From VBDM01 sp049802235 (GTDB taxonomy: Bacteria > Pseudomonadota > Gammaproteobacteria > Burkholderiales > SG8-39): a DNA stretch of 64,000 nucleotides. Location of the stretch: positions 1 to 64,000 of the forward strand of contig JBARMB010000051.1 of the NCBI GenBank assembly GCA_049802235.1. Direction: 5' to 3'. The stretch's first letter is position 1. Every line of letters begins with the position of its first letter. Shown here piece after piece: positions 33,246-42,021 of the stretch. The position numbers and the translations under genes are program-made. The notes under the pieces are model-generated. The model saw only the letters and a program-made list of their open reading frames with translations. It made no database searches and was not told the DNA's origin.

Positions 33246-34043
33246 TCAGGTTCCTCTAAACATCAGTGCGGTCATGACGAAGTCGAGCGCGAGGATCGCG
33301 AGCGACGAAGTCACCACGGTGCGCGTCGTCGCGCCCGATACGCCCTCCGCGGTGGGCGGGGCGTCGTAGCCCTCGAACACCGCGATCCCGGTCACGGCGA
33401 CCCCGAACACCAGGCTCTTGATGACGCCGTTCAGGATATCCTCCCGGAAGTCCACCGCCGCCTGCATCTGCGACCAGAAGGAGCCCTCGTCGACGCCGAT
33501 CAGCCGGACGCCGACGAGGTAACCGCCGAACACGCCCATCGCCGAGAACAGCGCCGCAAGCAGCGGCATCGAGATCACGCCGGCCCAGAAACGCGGCGCA
33601 ACCACCCGCGCGATCGGATCCACCGCCATCATCTCCATGGCCGAAAGCTGCTCGGTCGCCTTCATCAGGCCGATTTCGGCGGTGATCGCGGAGCCGGCCC
33701 GGCTGGCAAACAGGAGGCCCGCAATCACCGGCCCAAGCTCGCGCACCAGCGACAGCGCCACCAGCACCCCGAGCGCATCGGACGAGCCGTACCGGGCCAG
33801 CGTATCGTAACCCTGCAGGCCGAGCACCATGCCGACGAACAGGCCCGACACCAGGATGATGATGAGCGACATCACCCCGGCGAAATAGATTTCGCGAACG
33901 GTGAGATGGAAGCGCCGGAAGCTGGTACCCGATTCCTTCAGTATCAACCAGAAAAAGCGAATCGCGAATCCGAGCCGCCAGACCCAGTTGTCGACGATGC
34001 GGGTCCCGAGTGCCCGCAGCAGTTCCGCGATGCGCCCCATCAT
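33246..34043 (-). CDS. mlaE: phospholipid transport permease MlaE
   Basis: A 265-residue MlaE/YrbE permease with about six hydrophobic segments. Landmarks are FVGMVLGLQGYDTLARYG and LGPVIAGLLFASRAGSAITA with EIGLMKATEQLSAMEMM, the coupling region. Starts with two Met codons overlapping the mlaF stop. Confidence 0.93.
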   Translation of the reverse strand: MMGRIAELLRALGTRIVDNWVWRLGFAIRFFWLILKESGTSFRRFHLTVREIYFAGVMSLIIILVSGLFVGMVLGLQGYDTLARYGSSDALGVLVALSLVRELGPVIAGLLFASRAGSAITAEIGLMKATEQLSAMEMMAVDPIARVVAPRFWAGVISMPLLAALFSAMGVFGGYLVGVRLIGVDEGSFWSQMQAAVDFREDILNGVIKSLVFGVAVTGIAVFEGYDAPPTAEGVSGATTRTVVTSSLAILALDFVMTALMFRGT

Positions 34044-34840
34044 TGCGCCAGGAGGTCCTGTCGGTATTCCGGCGCCGGATAATGGAACGGCACCGGGCCG
34101 TCGGGCTCGCCGTAGACGAACTGGCGCAGCGACGGATGCTTCGAAGCCCGGACCTGTTCAGGCGTGCCGTGAAATTCGATCTTGCCCGCCGACATGTAGT
34201 AGACATAATCGACCAGTTCCAGCGCTTCGGCCACGTCGTGGGTCACGACAATCGAAGTCGCGCCGAGCGCGTCGTTCAGGCGCCGGATCAGCTGCGCGAT
34301 CACCCCGAGCGAGATCGGGTCGAGCCCGGCGAACGGCTCGTCGTACATGATCAGCATCGGGTCGAGGGCGATCGTGCGCGCGAGCGCCACCCGCCTCGCC
34401 ATACCGCCGGAGAGCTCCGCGGGCATGAGGTCGGCCGCGCCGCGGAGGCCGACCGCCTGCAGCTTGATCAATGCCATGTCGCGGACGAGCGGCTCGGGAA
34501 GGTCGGTGTGCTCGCGCATCTGGAATGCGACGTTGTCGAATGCCGTCATATCGGTGAACAGGGCACCGAACTGGAACAGCATGCCCATCTTGCGCCGGAG
34601 CACGAACAGCTCGTCATGACCGAGCTTGTGCACGACGCGGCCGGCGACACGGACCTCGCCGGCGCTCGGCCGGAGCGCCCCGCCGATCAGGCGCAGCAGC
34701 GTCGTCTTGCCGCAGCCGGAAAGGCCCATGATCGCGACCACCTTCCCCCGCGGGACGACGAGATCGATGTGCTTCAGAATCTGGCGCCGGTCGTAGGCGA
34801 AGGTCACGCCTTCGACTTCGACCAGATTGTCTGTAATCAC
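34040..34840 (-). CDS. mlaF: phospholipid transport ATPase MlaF
   Basis: A 266-residue ABC ATPase. Walker A GLSGCGKTT (about 39-47), signature ELSGGMARRV, Walker B LIMYDEPFAGLD, and the switch His in VVTHDVAEAL are intact. GTG at 34840 was chosen because translation upstream passes through the promoter region; this gives the family length. First gene of mlaFEDACB. Confidence 0.91.
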   Translation of the reverse strand: MITDNLVEVEGVTFAYDRRQILKHIDLVVPRGKVVAIMGLSGCGKTTLLRLIGGALRPSAGEVRVAGRVVHKLGHDELFVLRRKMGMLFQFGALFTDMTAFDNVAFQMREHTDLPEPLVRDMALIKLQAVGLRGAADLMPAELSGGMARRVALARTIALDPMLIMYDEPFAGLDPISLGVIAQLIRRLNDALGATSIVVTHDVAEALELVDYVYYMSAGKIEFHGTPEQVRASKHPSLRQFVYGEPDGPVPFHYPAPEYRQDLLAQ

Positions 34841-34878
34841 GGGCTCGTGCGCCAAAGTGCGAAAGGGCGAAAGGGCGA

Positions 34879-34908
34879 ATTCTAGCGTAGAACAGCATGG
34901 CCAAACAA
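34879..34908 (-). promoter_or_regulatory. sigma-70-type promoter upstream of mlaF
   Basis: On the minus strand TTGTTT (34903-34908) and TAGAAT (34879-34884) are 18 bp apart, about 40 bp before the mlaF start. This is the most convincing promoter for the long minus-strand run that follows. Confidence 0.45.
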
Positions 34909-35013
34909 TTTGCGTCTCGGCCGAATTGCGCCGGTGCGCCGATCGCCGTGAAGCCACGGGGTCTTTGCGCTATCATCGCCTCACTCCTTCATCCAGTAAC
35001 TGCCTGCCCGGCC

Positions 35014-35745
35014 ATGACCGAATCGGTGGTTCGATTCCGTGGAGTCAGCAAGAACTTCGGTCGCACGCGCGTGCTGCGCGGGATCGACCTCGATATTCCT
35101 GCCGGAATATCCCTGGGACTCGCGGGCGTCAACGGCGCCGGCAAGACCACGCTGATCAAATGCCTGCTCGATTTCTGCGAACTCGACACGGGCATGATCG
35201 AGGTGCACGGCGCCGGGCATCGCCGCCCGGAGGCGCGCGCGCGCCTCGCGTTCCTGCCGGAGCGCTTCATCCCGCCCTATTTCCTCACCGGGCGCGAGTT
35301 CGTGCGCATGATGCTGCGGCTGTTCGGGCACAAATGCGGGGAGGAGAGCATCAGCGCAATGTTCGAGTCCCTCGACCTCGATGTCGCTGCGCTCGACAGG
35401 CCGGTACGCGCCTATTCCAAGGGCATGACGCAGAAACTCGGGCTCGCCGCGTGCCTGCTCTCGGGCCGGGACTTGTACATCCTCGACGAGCCCATGAGCG
35501 GCCTGGACCCGAAGGCGCGGGCGCGGGCGAAGGACCTGCTGCTCGGGTTGAAGGCGCAGGGATGCACGCTGCTCCTCACCTCGCATTCTCTCGCCGACAT
35601 CGAGGAAATCTGCGACCATATGGCAGTCCTGCACCAGGGAACGCTCGCCTATTCGGGACCGCCGCGCGGACTGTGCGAACGCCACGGCGAGACTTCGCTG
35701 GAGCGCGCCTTCCTGAGGTGCATCGATTCCGTCGCCCATGACTGA
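35014..35745 (+). CDS. ABC transporter ATP-binding protein of the pilus region
   Basis: A 243-residue ABC ATPase of the ABC-2 exporter type. Walker A GVNGAGKTT, a degenerate but recognisable signature YSKGMTQKLGL in place of LSGGQ, Walker B LYILDEPMSGLD, and switch His in LTSHSLADIE. No permease lies beside it; the best partner is the ABC-2 permease at 52389, 17 kb away beyond the pilus operon. Its end overlaps the response-regulator gene by 8 bases, so the two are coupled. It diverges from mlaF. Substrate is unknown. Confidence 0.85.
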   Translation: MTESVVRFRGVSKNFGRTRVLRGIDLDIPAGISLGLAGVNGAGKTTLIKCLLDFCELDTGMIEVHGAGHRRPEARARLAFLPERFIPPYFLTGREFVRMMLRLFGHKCGEESISAMFESLDLDVAALDRPVRAYSKGMTQKLGLAACLLSGRDLYILDEPMSGLDPKARARAKDLLLGLKAQGCTLLLTSHSLADIEEICDHMAVLHQGTLAYSGPPRGLCERHGETSLERAFLRCIDSVAHD

Positions 35746-37162
35746 GAACGCCAAACCGAGCCTGCTGATCGTCGACGACGACCCGCTCATCACCGACACC
35801 CTGTCCTATGCGCTGGGCAAGGACTTCGAGGTGTTGGTGAGCGATTCGCGCCGGCACGCCGTGAGCCTGCTGCGTCAGCTCGATGACGCGCCGCAGTTGG
35901 CGCTGGTGGACCTGGGTCTTCCGCCTTCGCCGCACCGGCCCGACGAGGGCTTCCAGCTGATCAGCGACCTGCTCGCGCACTCACCGGCGATGAAGATCCT
36001 GGTGCTCTCGGGCCAGAACGACGCCGCCAACGCGCGCCATGCGCGCACCCTCGGTGCCGCCGAGTTCGTCGCCAAGCCCTGCGACCCGGAGAACCTGAAG
36101 AAGATCCTGCTGCACGCGCTGCAATTCCGCGCCGCCGAGATCTCGGGCGAAGGCGTCGCGGAGGCCGATCCGCTGATCGGCAAGAGCCCGGCCCTGCAGA
36201 AGCTGAAGAGCCAGATCAGCCAGTACGCCGATTCGCCGTTCCCGGCCCTCATCGAAGGCGAGTCCGGAACCGGCAAGGAAGTGGTGGCAAATCTCCTGCA
36301 TCGCCTGTCGTGGCGGCGCTCCAAACCCTGGTTCGCGCTCAACTGCGCCGCGATCGCGCCGACGCTGGTCGAGCCGACGCTGTTCGGCTACACCAAGGGC
36401 GCGTTCACCGGGGCGACGCAGAACAAGTCCGGCTACTTCGAGGACGCGAGCGACGGAACCCTGTTTCTCGACGAAATCGGCGAGCTGCCGCTCGAGCTGC
36501 AGGCAAAGCTGCTGCGCGTGCTCGAGAACGGCGAATACCAGCGCGTCGGAGAGACGCAGCAGCGCTTCTCCCATGCCCGCGTGATTGCGGCTACGAACCG
36601 CGATTTGCGGCAGGAGATCAGGAAAGGCAATTTCCGCACCGACCTGTATCACCGCCTGTCGGTCTTCACGATCAGCGTGCCACCGCTGCGCGACATGGAC
36701 GAGGACCGCACGCTGCTTCTCGATCACTACCGCAAGTTCTACGCCGAGCAGGCGAAACTGGCGCCGTTCGCATTTGACGACCCGGCGCAGAAAGCCTGGC
36801 GCGAATATCACTTTCCCGGCAATGTGCGCGAGCTGCGCAATATCGTAATCCGCCTCACCACCAAATACGCCGGCCAGAAACTCTCGCCGGCCGAACTCGA
36901 GCCGGAATTCGACATCGAGACGCCGGTCGATGCGGCACCGGGCCTGCAGTCGGATCCGGAGACCCTCATGGAGCAGGCGCAACGTCATCTTCAGCGCGAA
37001 CGCGGCTTCAACCTCGACCAGATGCTGAAAGCGTGGGAACACGGCTACATCGAAGCCGCAATGAAGCTGACGCACGGCAACGTCAGCCAGGCGGCAAAGA
37101 TGCTCGGCATCAACCGCACCACGTTGTACTCGCGCATGGAAGCGCTGCAAAAACAGCAGTGA
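35738..37162 (+). CDS. sigma-54-dependent response regulator, PrsR-like
   Basis: A 474-residue NtrC-type regulator. The receiver has the acidic pocket Asp13-15, phospho-acceptor Asp58 in LVDLGLPP and Lys113 in VAKP. The AAA+ domain has Walker A GESGTGKE (174-181), the sigma-54 contact loop GAFTGA (221-226), Walker B LFLDE, and an R-finger region. A Fis-type helix-turn-helix ends the protein (GNVSQAAKMLGINRTTLY). The receiver's LPPSPHRPDEG insert resembles PrsR, the regulator of PEP-CTERM/exosortase systems, though no exosortase is here. The likely kinase is the PrsK-like protein at 50562. Confidence 0.9.
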   Translation: MTENAKPSLLIVDDDPLITDTLSYALGKDFEVLVSDSRRHAVSLLRQLDDAPQLALVDLGLPPSPHRPDEGFQLISDLLAHSPAMKILVLSGQNDAANARHARTLGAAEFVAKPCDPENLKKILLHALQFRAAEISGEGVAEADPLIGKSPALQKLKSQISQYADSPFPALIEGESGTGKEVVANLLHRLSWRRSKPWFALNCAAIAPTLVEPTLFGYTKGAFTGATQNKSGYFEDASDGTLFLDEIGELPLELQAKLLRVLENGEYQRVGETQQRFSHARVIAATNRDLRQEIRKGNFRTDLYHRLSVFTISVPPLRDMDEDRTLLLDHYRKFYAEQAKLAPFAFDDPAQKAWREYHFPGNVRELRNIVIRLTTKYAGQKLSPAELEPEFDIETPVDAAPGLQSDPETLMEQAQRHLQRERGFNLDQMLKAWEHGYIEAAMKLTHGNVSQAAKMLGINRTTLYSRMEALQKQQ

Positions 37163-37219
37163 AGGGTGACTCGAAAATGGTGGGACGCGGGCCCCGATGA
37201 TGGCGACAATCGACAATTC

Positions 37220-37243
37220 GCGATTCACGATTCACCGTTCACC
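37220..37243. repeat. GATTCAC-type short intergenic repeat
   Basis: GCGATTCACGATTCACCGTT and flanks, in the response regulator-mshM gap. Same unit as at 22384-22413. Confidence 0.5.
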
Positions 37244-37290
37244 GGCGCGGCGTGCCACCGACCGCGACGCGGGCTGAACCTTCCTGCATC

Positions 37291-38778
37291 ATGTATCTCG
37301 AACACTTCGGGCTGAACGAGCCGCCGTTCCGGATCACTCCCCACACCGATTTCTTTTTCCAGGGCGCCAACCGCGGTGCGACGCTCGAAGCGCTGCTCTA
37401 CGCCATCACCCACGACGAAGGCATCGTCAAGGTCTCGGGCGAGGTCGGCAGCGGCAAGACCATGCTGTGCCGCGTACTCATCGAGCGATTGCCGAAGAAC
37501 GTCGAAACCATCTATCTCGCCAACCCGTCGCTCGCGCGCGACGAGATCCTGCTCGCGATCGCCGACGAACTGAAGCTGGAAGCCGACGGGCAACGCGCCA
37601 CCCGCCTGATACGGGCGCTGCAGGACCATCTGATCCTGCTGTTTGCGCAAGGCCGCCGCGTCGTCGTGCTGATCGACGAGGCGCACGCGATGCCCAAGGA
37701 GACGCTCGAGGAAATCAGGCTGCTGTCGAACCTCGAGTCGAACCGCCACAAGCTGCTGCAGATCGTGTTGTTCGGGCAGCCGGAACTCGACGCGCATCTC
37801 AACACTGCCGACATGCGGCAGTTGAAGGAGCGCATCACTCACGGCTTTCGCCTGGAGCCGCTGGTGCGAAGCGATGTCGAGAGCTATATCGACTTTCGCA
37901 TGCGCGCGGCGGGCTATCGCGGGCCCAACGTGTTCACGCCGGCGGCGACCAAGCTGATCGCCGGGGCCTCCGAAGGGCTCACCCGGCGCGTCAACATTCT
38001 CGCCGACAAGGCGCTGCTCGCCGCCTTCGCCGACGGCACCCACGCAGTTACCGCCGCGGAGGCGAAGAGAGCGATCCGGGATTCGGAGTTCTATCGGCCC
38101 CCACGCAACTTGCAGAAGCTCTGGATCGGCGCCGGCGCCCTCGCCGCCGGGCTCGCTCTCGGTTGGGGCGTGCACCTGATGCTCTCGGCCGGCGCAGCGC
38201 GATCGTCGGCTCAGATCTCCCCGGTTGCGCGTGCGGCGGCGCCGGCCCCCGGGGCACACGGCAACGGCGCGCCGATACCGGCTGCTCCTGCACAATCTGC
38301 GCCGAGGCCGGCGCGAGCGCAGGCAGGAGCGCTCGCCGACCTGCCTGCCTCGACTCTGCGGGTCGCTTCCGTGACGGCGGAGATACCCGCTTCGCCGGTC
38401 GGAATTGCCGAGACGGCTCACCGCGGACCCAAACCCCCGCAGCAAGGCAAGATCACACGTGAGCGCTTTGACGCCACCCTGGAATGGCTCCGCACGGCAC
38501 CCGGGGACCATTATGCGATTCAACTGCTCACGGCGAAGTCGTCAGAGCTGGCGAGCATGGAAGATTTCTTGCTCAAGGCATCCAAGCTAGTGCCGGTTGA
38601 GGAACTTCTCGTCTACAGCGTAAAAATCGACGGCCAGCAATATTACCGCGCCGCGTTCGGGTCTTACCCAAGCCAGGGAGAGACGCTCGCGGCGATGAAG
38701 CAACTCCCGCCTCCGCTTAAGGTGGGGCAGCCGTTCCCCAGGAGCGTCGAAAGAATGCGCAGCCAGAACCGCCAATGA
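37291..38778 (+). CDS. mshM: MshM-like AAA ATPase with C-terminal SPOR-like domain
   Basis: A 495-residue protein. The N-terminal AAA+ domain begins YLEHFGLNEPPFRITP, the GspA/MshM/DamX signature, with Walker A GEVGSGKT (50-57) and Walker B VVVLIDEAH (124-132). A single transmembrane helix lies at about 278-298, a Pro/Ala-rich linker at 300-385, and a SPOR-like domain at about 406-485 (YAIQLLTAKS, YRAAFGSYPS). The topology puts the ATPase in the cytoplasm and the SPOR domain in the periplasm, where such domains bind denuded peptidoglycan. MshM usually ends after the AAA part, so the fusion is notable. It likely helps place the MshL secretin through the cell wall. Confidence 0.83.
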   Translation: MYLEHFGLNEPPFRITPHTDFFFQGANRGATLEALLYAITHDEGIVKVSGEVGSGKTMLCRVLIERLPKNVETIYLANPSLARDEILLAIADELKLEADGQRATRLIRALQDHLILLFAQGRRVVVLIDEAHAMPKETLEEIRLLSNLESNRHKLLQIVLFGQPELDAHLNTADMRQLKERITHGFRLEPLVRSDVESYIDFRMRAAGYRGPNVFTPAATKLIAGASEGLTRRVNILADKALLAAFADGTHAVTAAEAKRAIRDSEFYRPPRNLQKLWIGAGALAAGLALGWGVHLMLSAGAARSSAQISPVARAAAPAPGAHGNGAPIPAAPAQSAPRPARAQAGALADLPASTLRVASVTAEIPASPVGIAETAHRGPKPPQQGKITRERFDATLEWLRTAPGDHYAIQLLTAKSSELASMEDFLLKASKLVPVEELLVYSVKIDGQQYYRAAFGSYPSQGETLAAMKQLPPPLKVGQPFPRSVERMRSQNRQ

Positions 38779-38829
38779 AGGTGCGCAAAAGCATTTTTTG
38801 GCTTGACAAATCAGTTTGTTATGAAGCTC

Positions 38830-38838
38830 TGTTATACT
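38830..38838 (+). promoter_or_regulatory. extended -10 promoter upstream of mshL
   Basis: TGTTATACT is a full TGn extended -10. A TTGACA at 38803 is 24 bp from it, too far to serve as its -35, but an extended -10 can do without. The motif TTATACTGA recurs at 38903. The surrounding 177-bp gap is AT-rich compared with its neighbours. Confidence 0.4.
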
Positions 38839-38955
38839 GAAACTAAGGGTTAGATGTCGATCACACATATCCGGCATCTGCGGCCAGTAAGTAATCCTGC
38901 CGTTATACTGAGATCGGGAGATTTTGCTCCAATACTTTAGAACAAGGATTCGGAG

Positions 38956-40719
38956 ATGATTTCACGACGAGTTTCCACGACAGCTTGCGTGCTTTTGCTG
39001 GCAGCCTGCAGCCAGGCGCCGATGCGGCCGTCGGACACGCACATCCGCACTGGTGCGGCGCCGCCTGCCGGAACAGCCCCCGCGCCTGTGCAGATTTCAA
39101 CGGTTCTGCCAAAACCGAAACCGACGCTGCGCCCGGAAACCTACAGCGTCGTCGTCAACAACGTGAAAGTGCAGGAATTGCTGTTTGCTCTGGCCCGCGA
39201 CGCCAAACTCAATATCGACATCCATCCCGGCATCGGCGGCGTGATCACGTTGAACGCCATCGACCAGACCCTGCCGCAGCTCCTGTCGCGAATCGCCAGG
39301 CAGGTCGACATGCGCTGGGAACTCGACGGCCCCAACCTCGCCGTGATGCCGGACACGCCTTACCTGCGCGTATACAAAATCGATTACGTCAACATGGAAA
39401 GAACCACCACGGGCACGGTGGGGGTTTCCGGCCAAATCACCGGTGGGGGCGCAAGCGCAGGAGGCGGTGGAGCCGCCACCGGCGCTGGCGCCAATGCGTC
39501 CAGCACCACGGTGCGCAACTCCTCGAGCAACAAGTTCTGGGAAACGCTGGAAAAAAATATCAAAGACATCCTGCACGAAACCGACAAGATTCTCCCCGGC
39601 GGGACCGCCACAGCGCAGACACCTCCCGCGGCACCAGCCGCGGGGACTGCCGGTGCGCCGCCCACAGCAGGCTTTCCGGGAAGCACGCCCGCTGCGCCGA
39701 CACCGAACGTAACCTTCCGCGAGGCCGCCTCGGTCATCGCCAACCCCGAAGCCGGCGTACTTATCATCCGCGCCACTTCGCGCCAGCACGAAAAACTCCA
39801 GGAGTTCCTCGACCAGGTAATGGCCAGCGCCAAGCGCCAAGTCCTGATCGAGGCCACGATTGCCCAAGTTCAACTCAGCAATCAATATCAGCAGGGAATC
39901 GACTGGTCGGTGCTGCGTCGCGGCACGACTGGAATTTCGCTGAACCAGGTGTCCTCGGCGGCGGGACTGCCCAGCGCGCCGACTTTTCCAAATATCTTCA
40001 CGATCAGCGGCGCAGCGGCGAATTTCGGGAACCTGAGCGCTGTGATCCGCCTGCTCGACTCCTTCGGCACGGTGCGCGTGCTTTCCAGCCCAAAGATCTC
40101 AGTCATCAATAATCAACCCGCGGTACTTCGCGTCGTACGCAATATTGTGTACTTCACGGTTCAGCCAGGCACGACCGTGGTAGCTTCAGGGGGCGGGGGT
40201 ACGGTAATCGCGCCAGCGACGTTCACGACCACACCCAATACCGTACCCGAAGGACTGGTCATGACTGTCATCCCGCAGATCAGCGAAAACGATGTAGTGC
40301 TACTCAATGTGCGTCCGACAATTACGCGCAAATTGCGCGACGTGCCTGACCCCAATCCAGCTCTCACCGCGGTGCCAAACCTGATCCCGGAAATGCAGAC
40401 TCAGGAGATGGAATCGATGATCAGGGTCAACAGCAATCAGATCACAGTAATGGGCGGTCTAATTCAGGATGCGATCAACGACACGGAGGACAACATACCG
40501 TGGCTCGACCGGATCCCGGGCATCGGCTCGATTTTCAGCTCGCGCAACCGCAGCAACACCAAGACCGAGCTGGTGATCTTTCTGCGCCCGGTAGTCGTGA
40601 AGGATCCGAGCATCGACGGCGATTTCCGCTCCTTCCGCAGCGCGCTGCCGGACGACAATTTCATCTCGCGCCCCAATGCGGGAAAATCCGTGCCCCAGAG
40701 CGGCCCGGTCGGACAATGA
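38956..40719 (+). CDS. mshL: MSHA pilus secretin MshL
   Basis: A 587-residue lipoprotein (lipobox LLAAC, Cys18) of the secretin family. The N-terminal half has the secretin N-domain (YSVVVNNVKVQELLFALARD) then a Gly/Ala/Pro-rich linker. The C-terminal secretin domain includes VRVLSSPKISVINNQPAVLR, VPEGLVMTVIPQIS and the end IPGIGSIFSSRN-RPVVVKD region. It forms the outer-membrane pore for the pilus. AAGGA lies 7 bp before the ATG. Confidence 0.9.
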   Translation: MISRRVSTTACVLLLAACSQAPMRPSDTHIRTGAAPPAGTAPAPVQISTVLPKPKPTLRPETYSVVVNNVKVQELLFALARDAKLNIDIHPGIGGVITLNAIDQTLPQLLSRIARQVDMRWELDGPNLAVMPDTPYLRVYKIDYVNMERTTTGTVGVSGQITGGGASAGGGGAATGAGANASSTTVRNSSSNKFWETLEKNIKDILHETDKILPGGTATAQTPPAAPAAGTAGAPPTAGFPGSTPAAPTPNVTFREAASVIANPEAGVLIIRATSRQHEKLQEFLDQVMASAKRQVLIEATIAQVQLSNQYQQGIDWSVLRRGTTGISLNQVSSAAGLPSAPTFPNIFTISGAAANFGNLSAVIRLLDSFGTVRVLSSPKISVINNQPAVLRVVRNIVYFTVQPGTTVVASGGGGTVIAPATFTTTPNTVPEGLVMTVIPQISENDVVLLNVRPTITRKLRDVPDPNPALTAVPNLIPEMQTQEMESMIRVNSNQITVMGGLIQDAINDTEDNIPWLDRIPGIGSIFSSRNRSNTKTELVIFLRPVVVKDPSIDGDFRSFRSALPDDNFISRPNAGKSVPQSGPVGQ

Positions 40720-42011
40720 GCCTGCTGCTCGAAGCGCTGAAGAAGGCCGAACTCGCCAAGCAGGGCGCCCAGCCCCCGGCGGAAAGCGCCGTGCGCGAAG
40801 CGCCGTCCGAAACCGAGCCCGCGGCCGAGCCCGCGACGCCTGTGTTCACGCGCGAAAGGCTTCCCGACATCACGCAGCCGCTTGAGATCCTCACCGACGA
40901 TCTGCCTTCGGCCGGACAGAGGGCGACGATCAGCCCGGCAACACAGCCTGAACCGCCGGTGCTGGAGGTTCGCGCGGAGCCGCCGCTTGCGCGACATGCT
41001 GCAGGCAAGGCCGAGCCGGCCGCGCAACGCCAGGCGGCTCGACAACTGTTCGAGGCGAAGGAAATGGATTACAACCCGAGACGGCCGTTCCACCTCATTT
41101 TGGGCGCTTTGATCGTAGTCGCGCTGGGTTACGGCGGCTATGTCTGGTGGCAAACGCAGCCGAAGTCGATTTACAGCGCACAGGCGCCAAGCGAAACGCC
41201 GCCCCAGGTTGCGACGGCAAAGGAAACTCCGGGAATCCCGCAGTCCCCTGCCCCGGTGGCTGCGATTGCACCGGCCGCTTCTCCAGACGCGCCGGCGGCA
41301 CGGGCAACGAGACCGGCAGCACGGCAGCGCACAGCGCCGAGCGGCTCGACATTTGTGCGGCGCGAGTCCGCAAAAACCGCTTCAGTCGCCGATGCCGAGC
41401 GGCCGGGGTCGCGCACTCCCATCCTGATCACCCCGCCCGCGCTCGAGGTGGATCCGCTGATCGAGCGCGCCTACGAAGCATTCCAGAGGGACGATCTTGC
41501 TTCCGCCCGGGGGCTGTACGAACAAGTGCTCGCGCGCCAGTCGAACCACCGCGACGCGCTGCTCGGTCTGGCGGCGATCGACATCAGGAACGGCCACTAC
41601 GACACCGCGGAGATGCGCTATCGGAAGCTACTCGAGGCCGACCCGCGCGACGCGCAAGCGCAGGCCGCCCTCATCGCGCTGCGCGGACAGGTCGACCCGG
41701 TGCTCTCGGAAAGCCGCATCAAAACCCTGCTGGCGACGCGGCCCGATGCGACAGTCCTCTACTTCGCGCTCGGCAATCAGTACGCGCTGCAGTCCCGCTG
41801 GCCGGAGGCGCAAGCCGCGTACTTCAAGGCCTATAGCGCCGACCCGGAGAACCCGGACTACGCTTTCAATCTCGCTGTCAGCCTGGATCAACTGCGCCAG
41901 ACGCGGCCTGCGCTCGATTATTACCGGCGGGCGCTGAACCTCGCCGAGACGCGCACGGGAAGCTTCGATCGCGCGCTGGTGGATGCCCGCGTCCGGGAAC
42001 TGGGCAAGTAA
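40716..42011 (+). CDS. mshN: MshN-like TPR protein
   Basis: A 431-residue bitopic protein: a cytoplasmic N-terminus starting MSLLLEALKKAELAKQG (the conserved MshN N-terminus), a transmembrane helix at about 125-145, an Ala/Pro-rich linker, and a TPR-containing periplasmic domain (about 245-431) with regular repeats such as DALLGLAAIDIRNGHYDTAE. It probably bridges the inner-membrane platform and the secretin. Overlaps mshL by 4 bases (ATGA). Confidence 0.85.
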   Translation: MSLLLEALKKAELAKQGAQPPAESAVREAPSETEPAAEPATPVFTRERLPDITQPLEILTDDLPSAGQRATISPATQPEPPVLEVRAEPPLARHAAGKAEPAAQRQAARQLFEAKEMDYNPRRPFHLILGALIVVALGYGGYVWWQTQPKSIYSAQAPSETPPQVATAKETPGIPQSPAPVAAIAPAASPDAPAARATRPAARQRTAPSGSTFVRRESAKTASVADAERPGSRTPILITPPALEVDPLIERAYEAFQRDDLASARGLYEQVLARQSNHRDALLGLAAIDIRNGHYDTAEMRYRKLLEADPRDAQAQAALIALRGQVDPVLSESRIKTLLATRPDATVLYFALGNQYALQSRWPEAQAAYFKAYSADPENPDYAFNLAVSLDQLRQTRPALDYYRRALNLAETRTGSFDRALVDARVRELGK

Positions 42012-42021
42012 CGTCTCGTTC

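Noticed and set aside
38803..38838. TTGACA with TATACT as a classical -35/-10 pair before mshL
   Set aside because: The spacer is 24 bp, well outside the 16-18 bp range, so only the extended -10 was kept.
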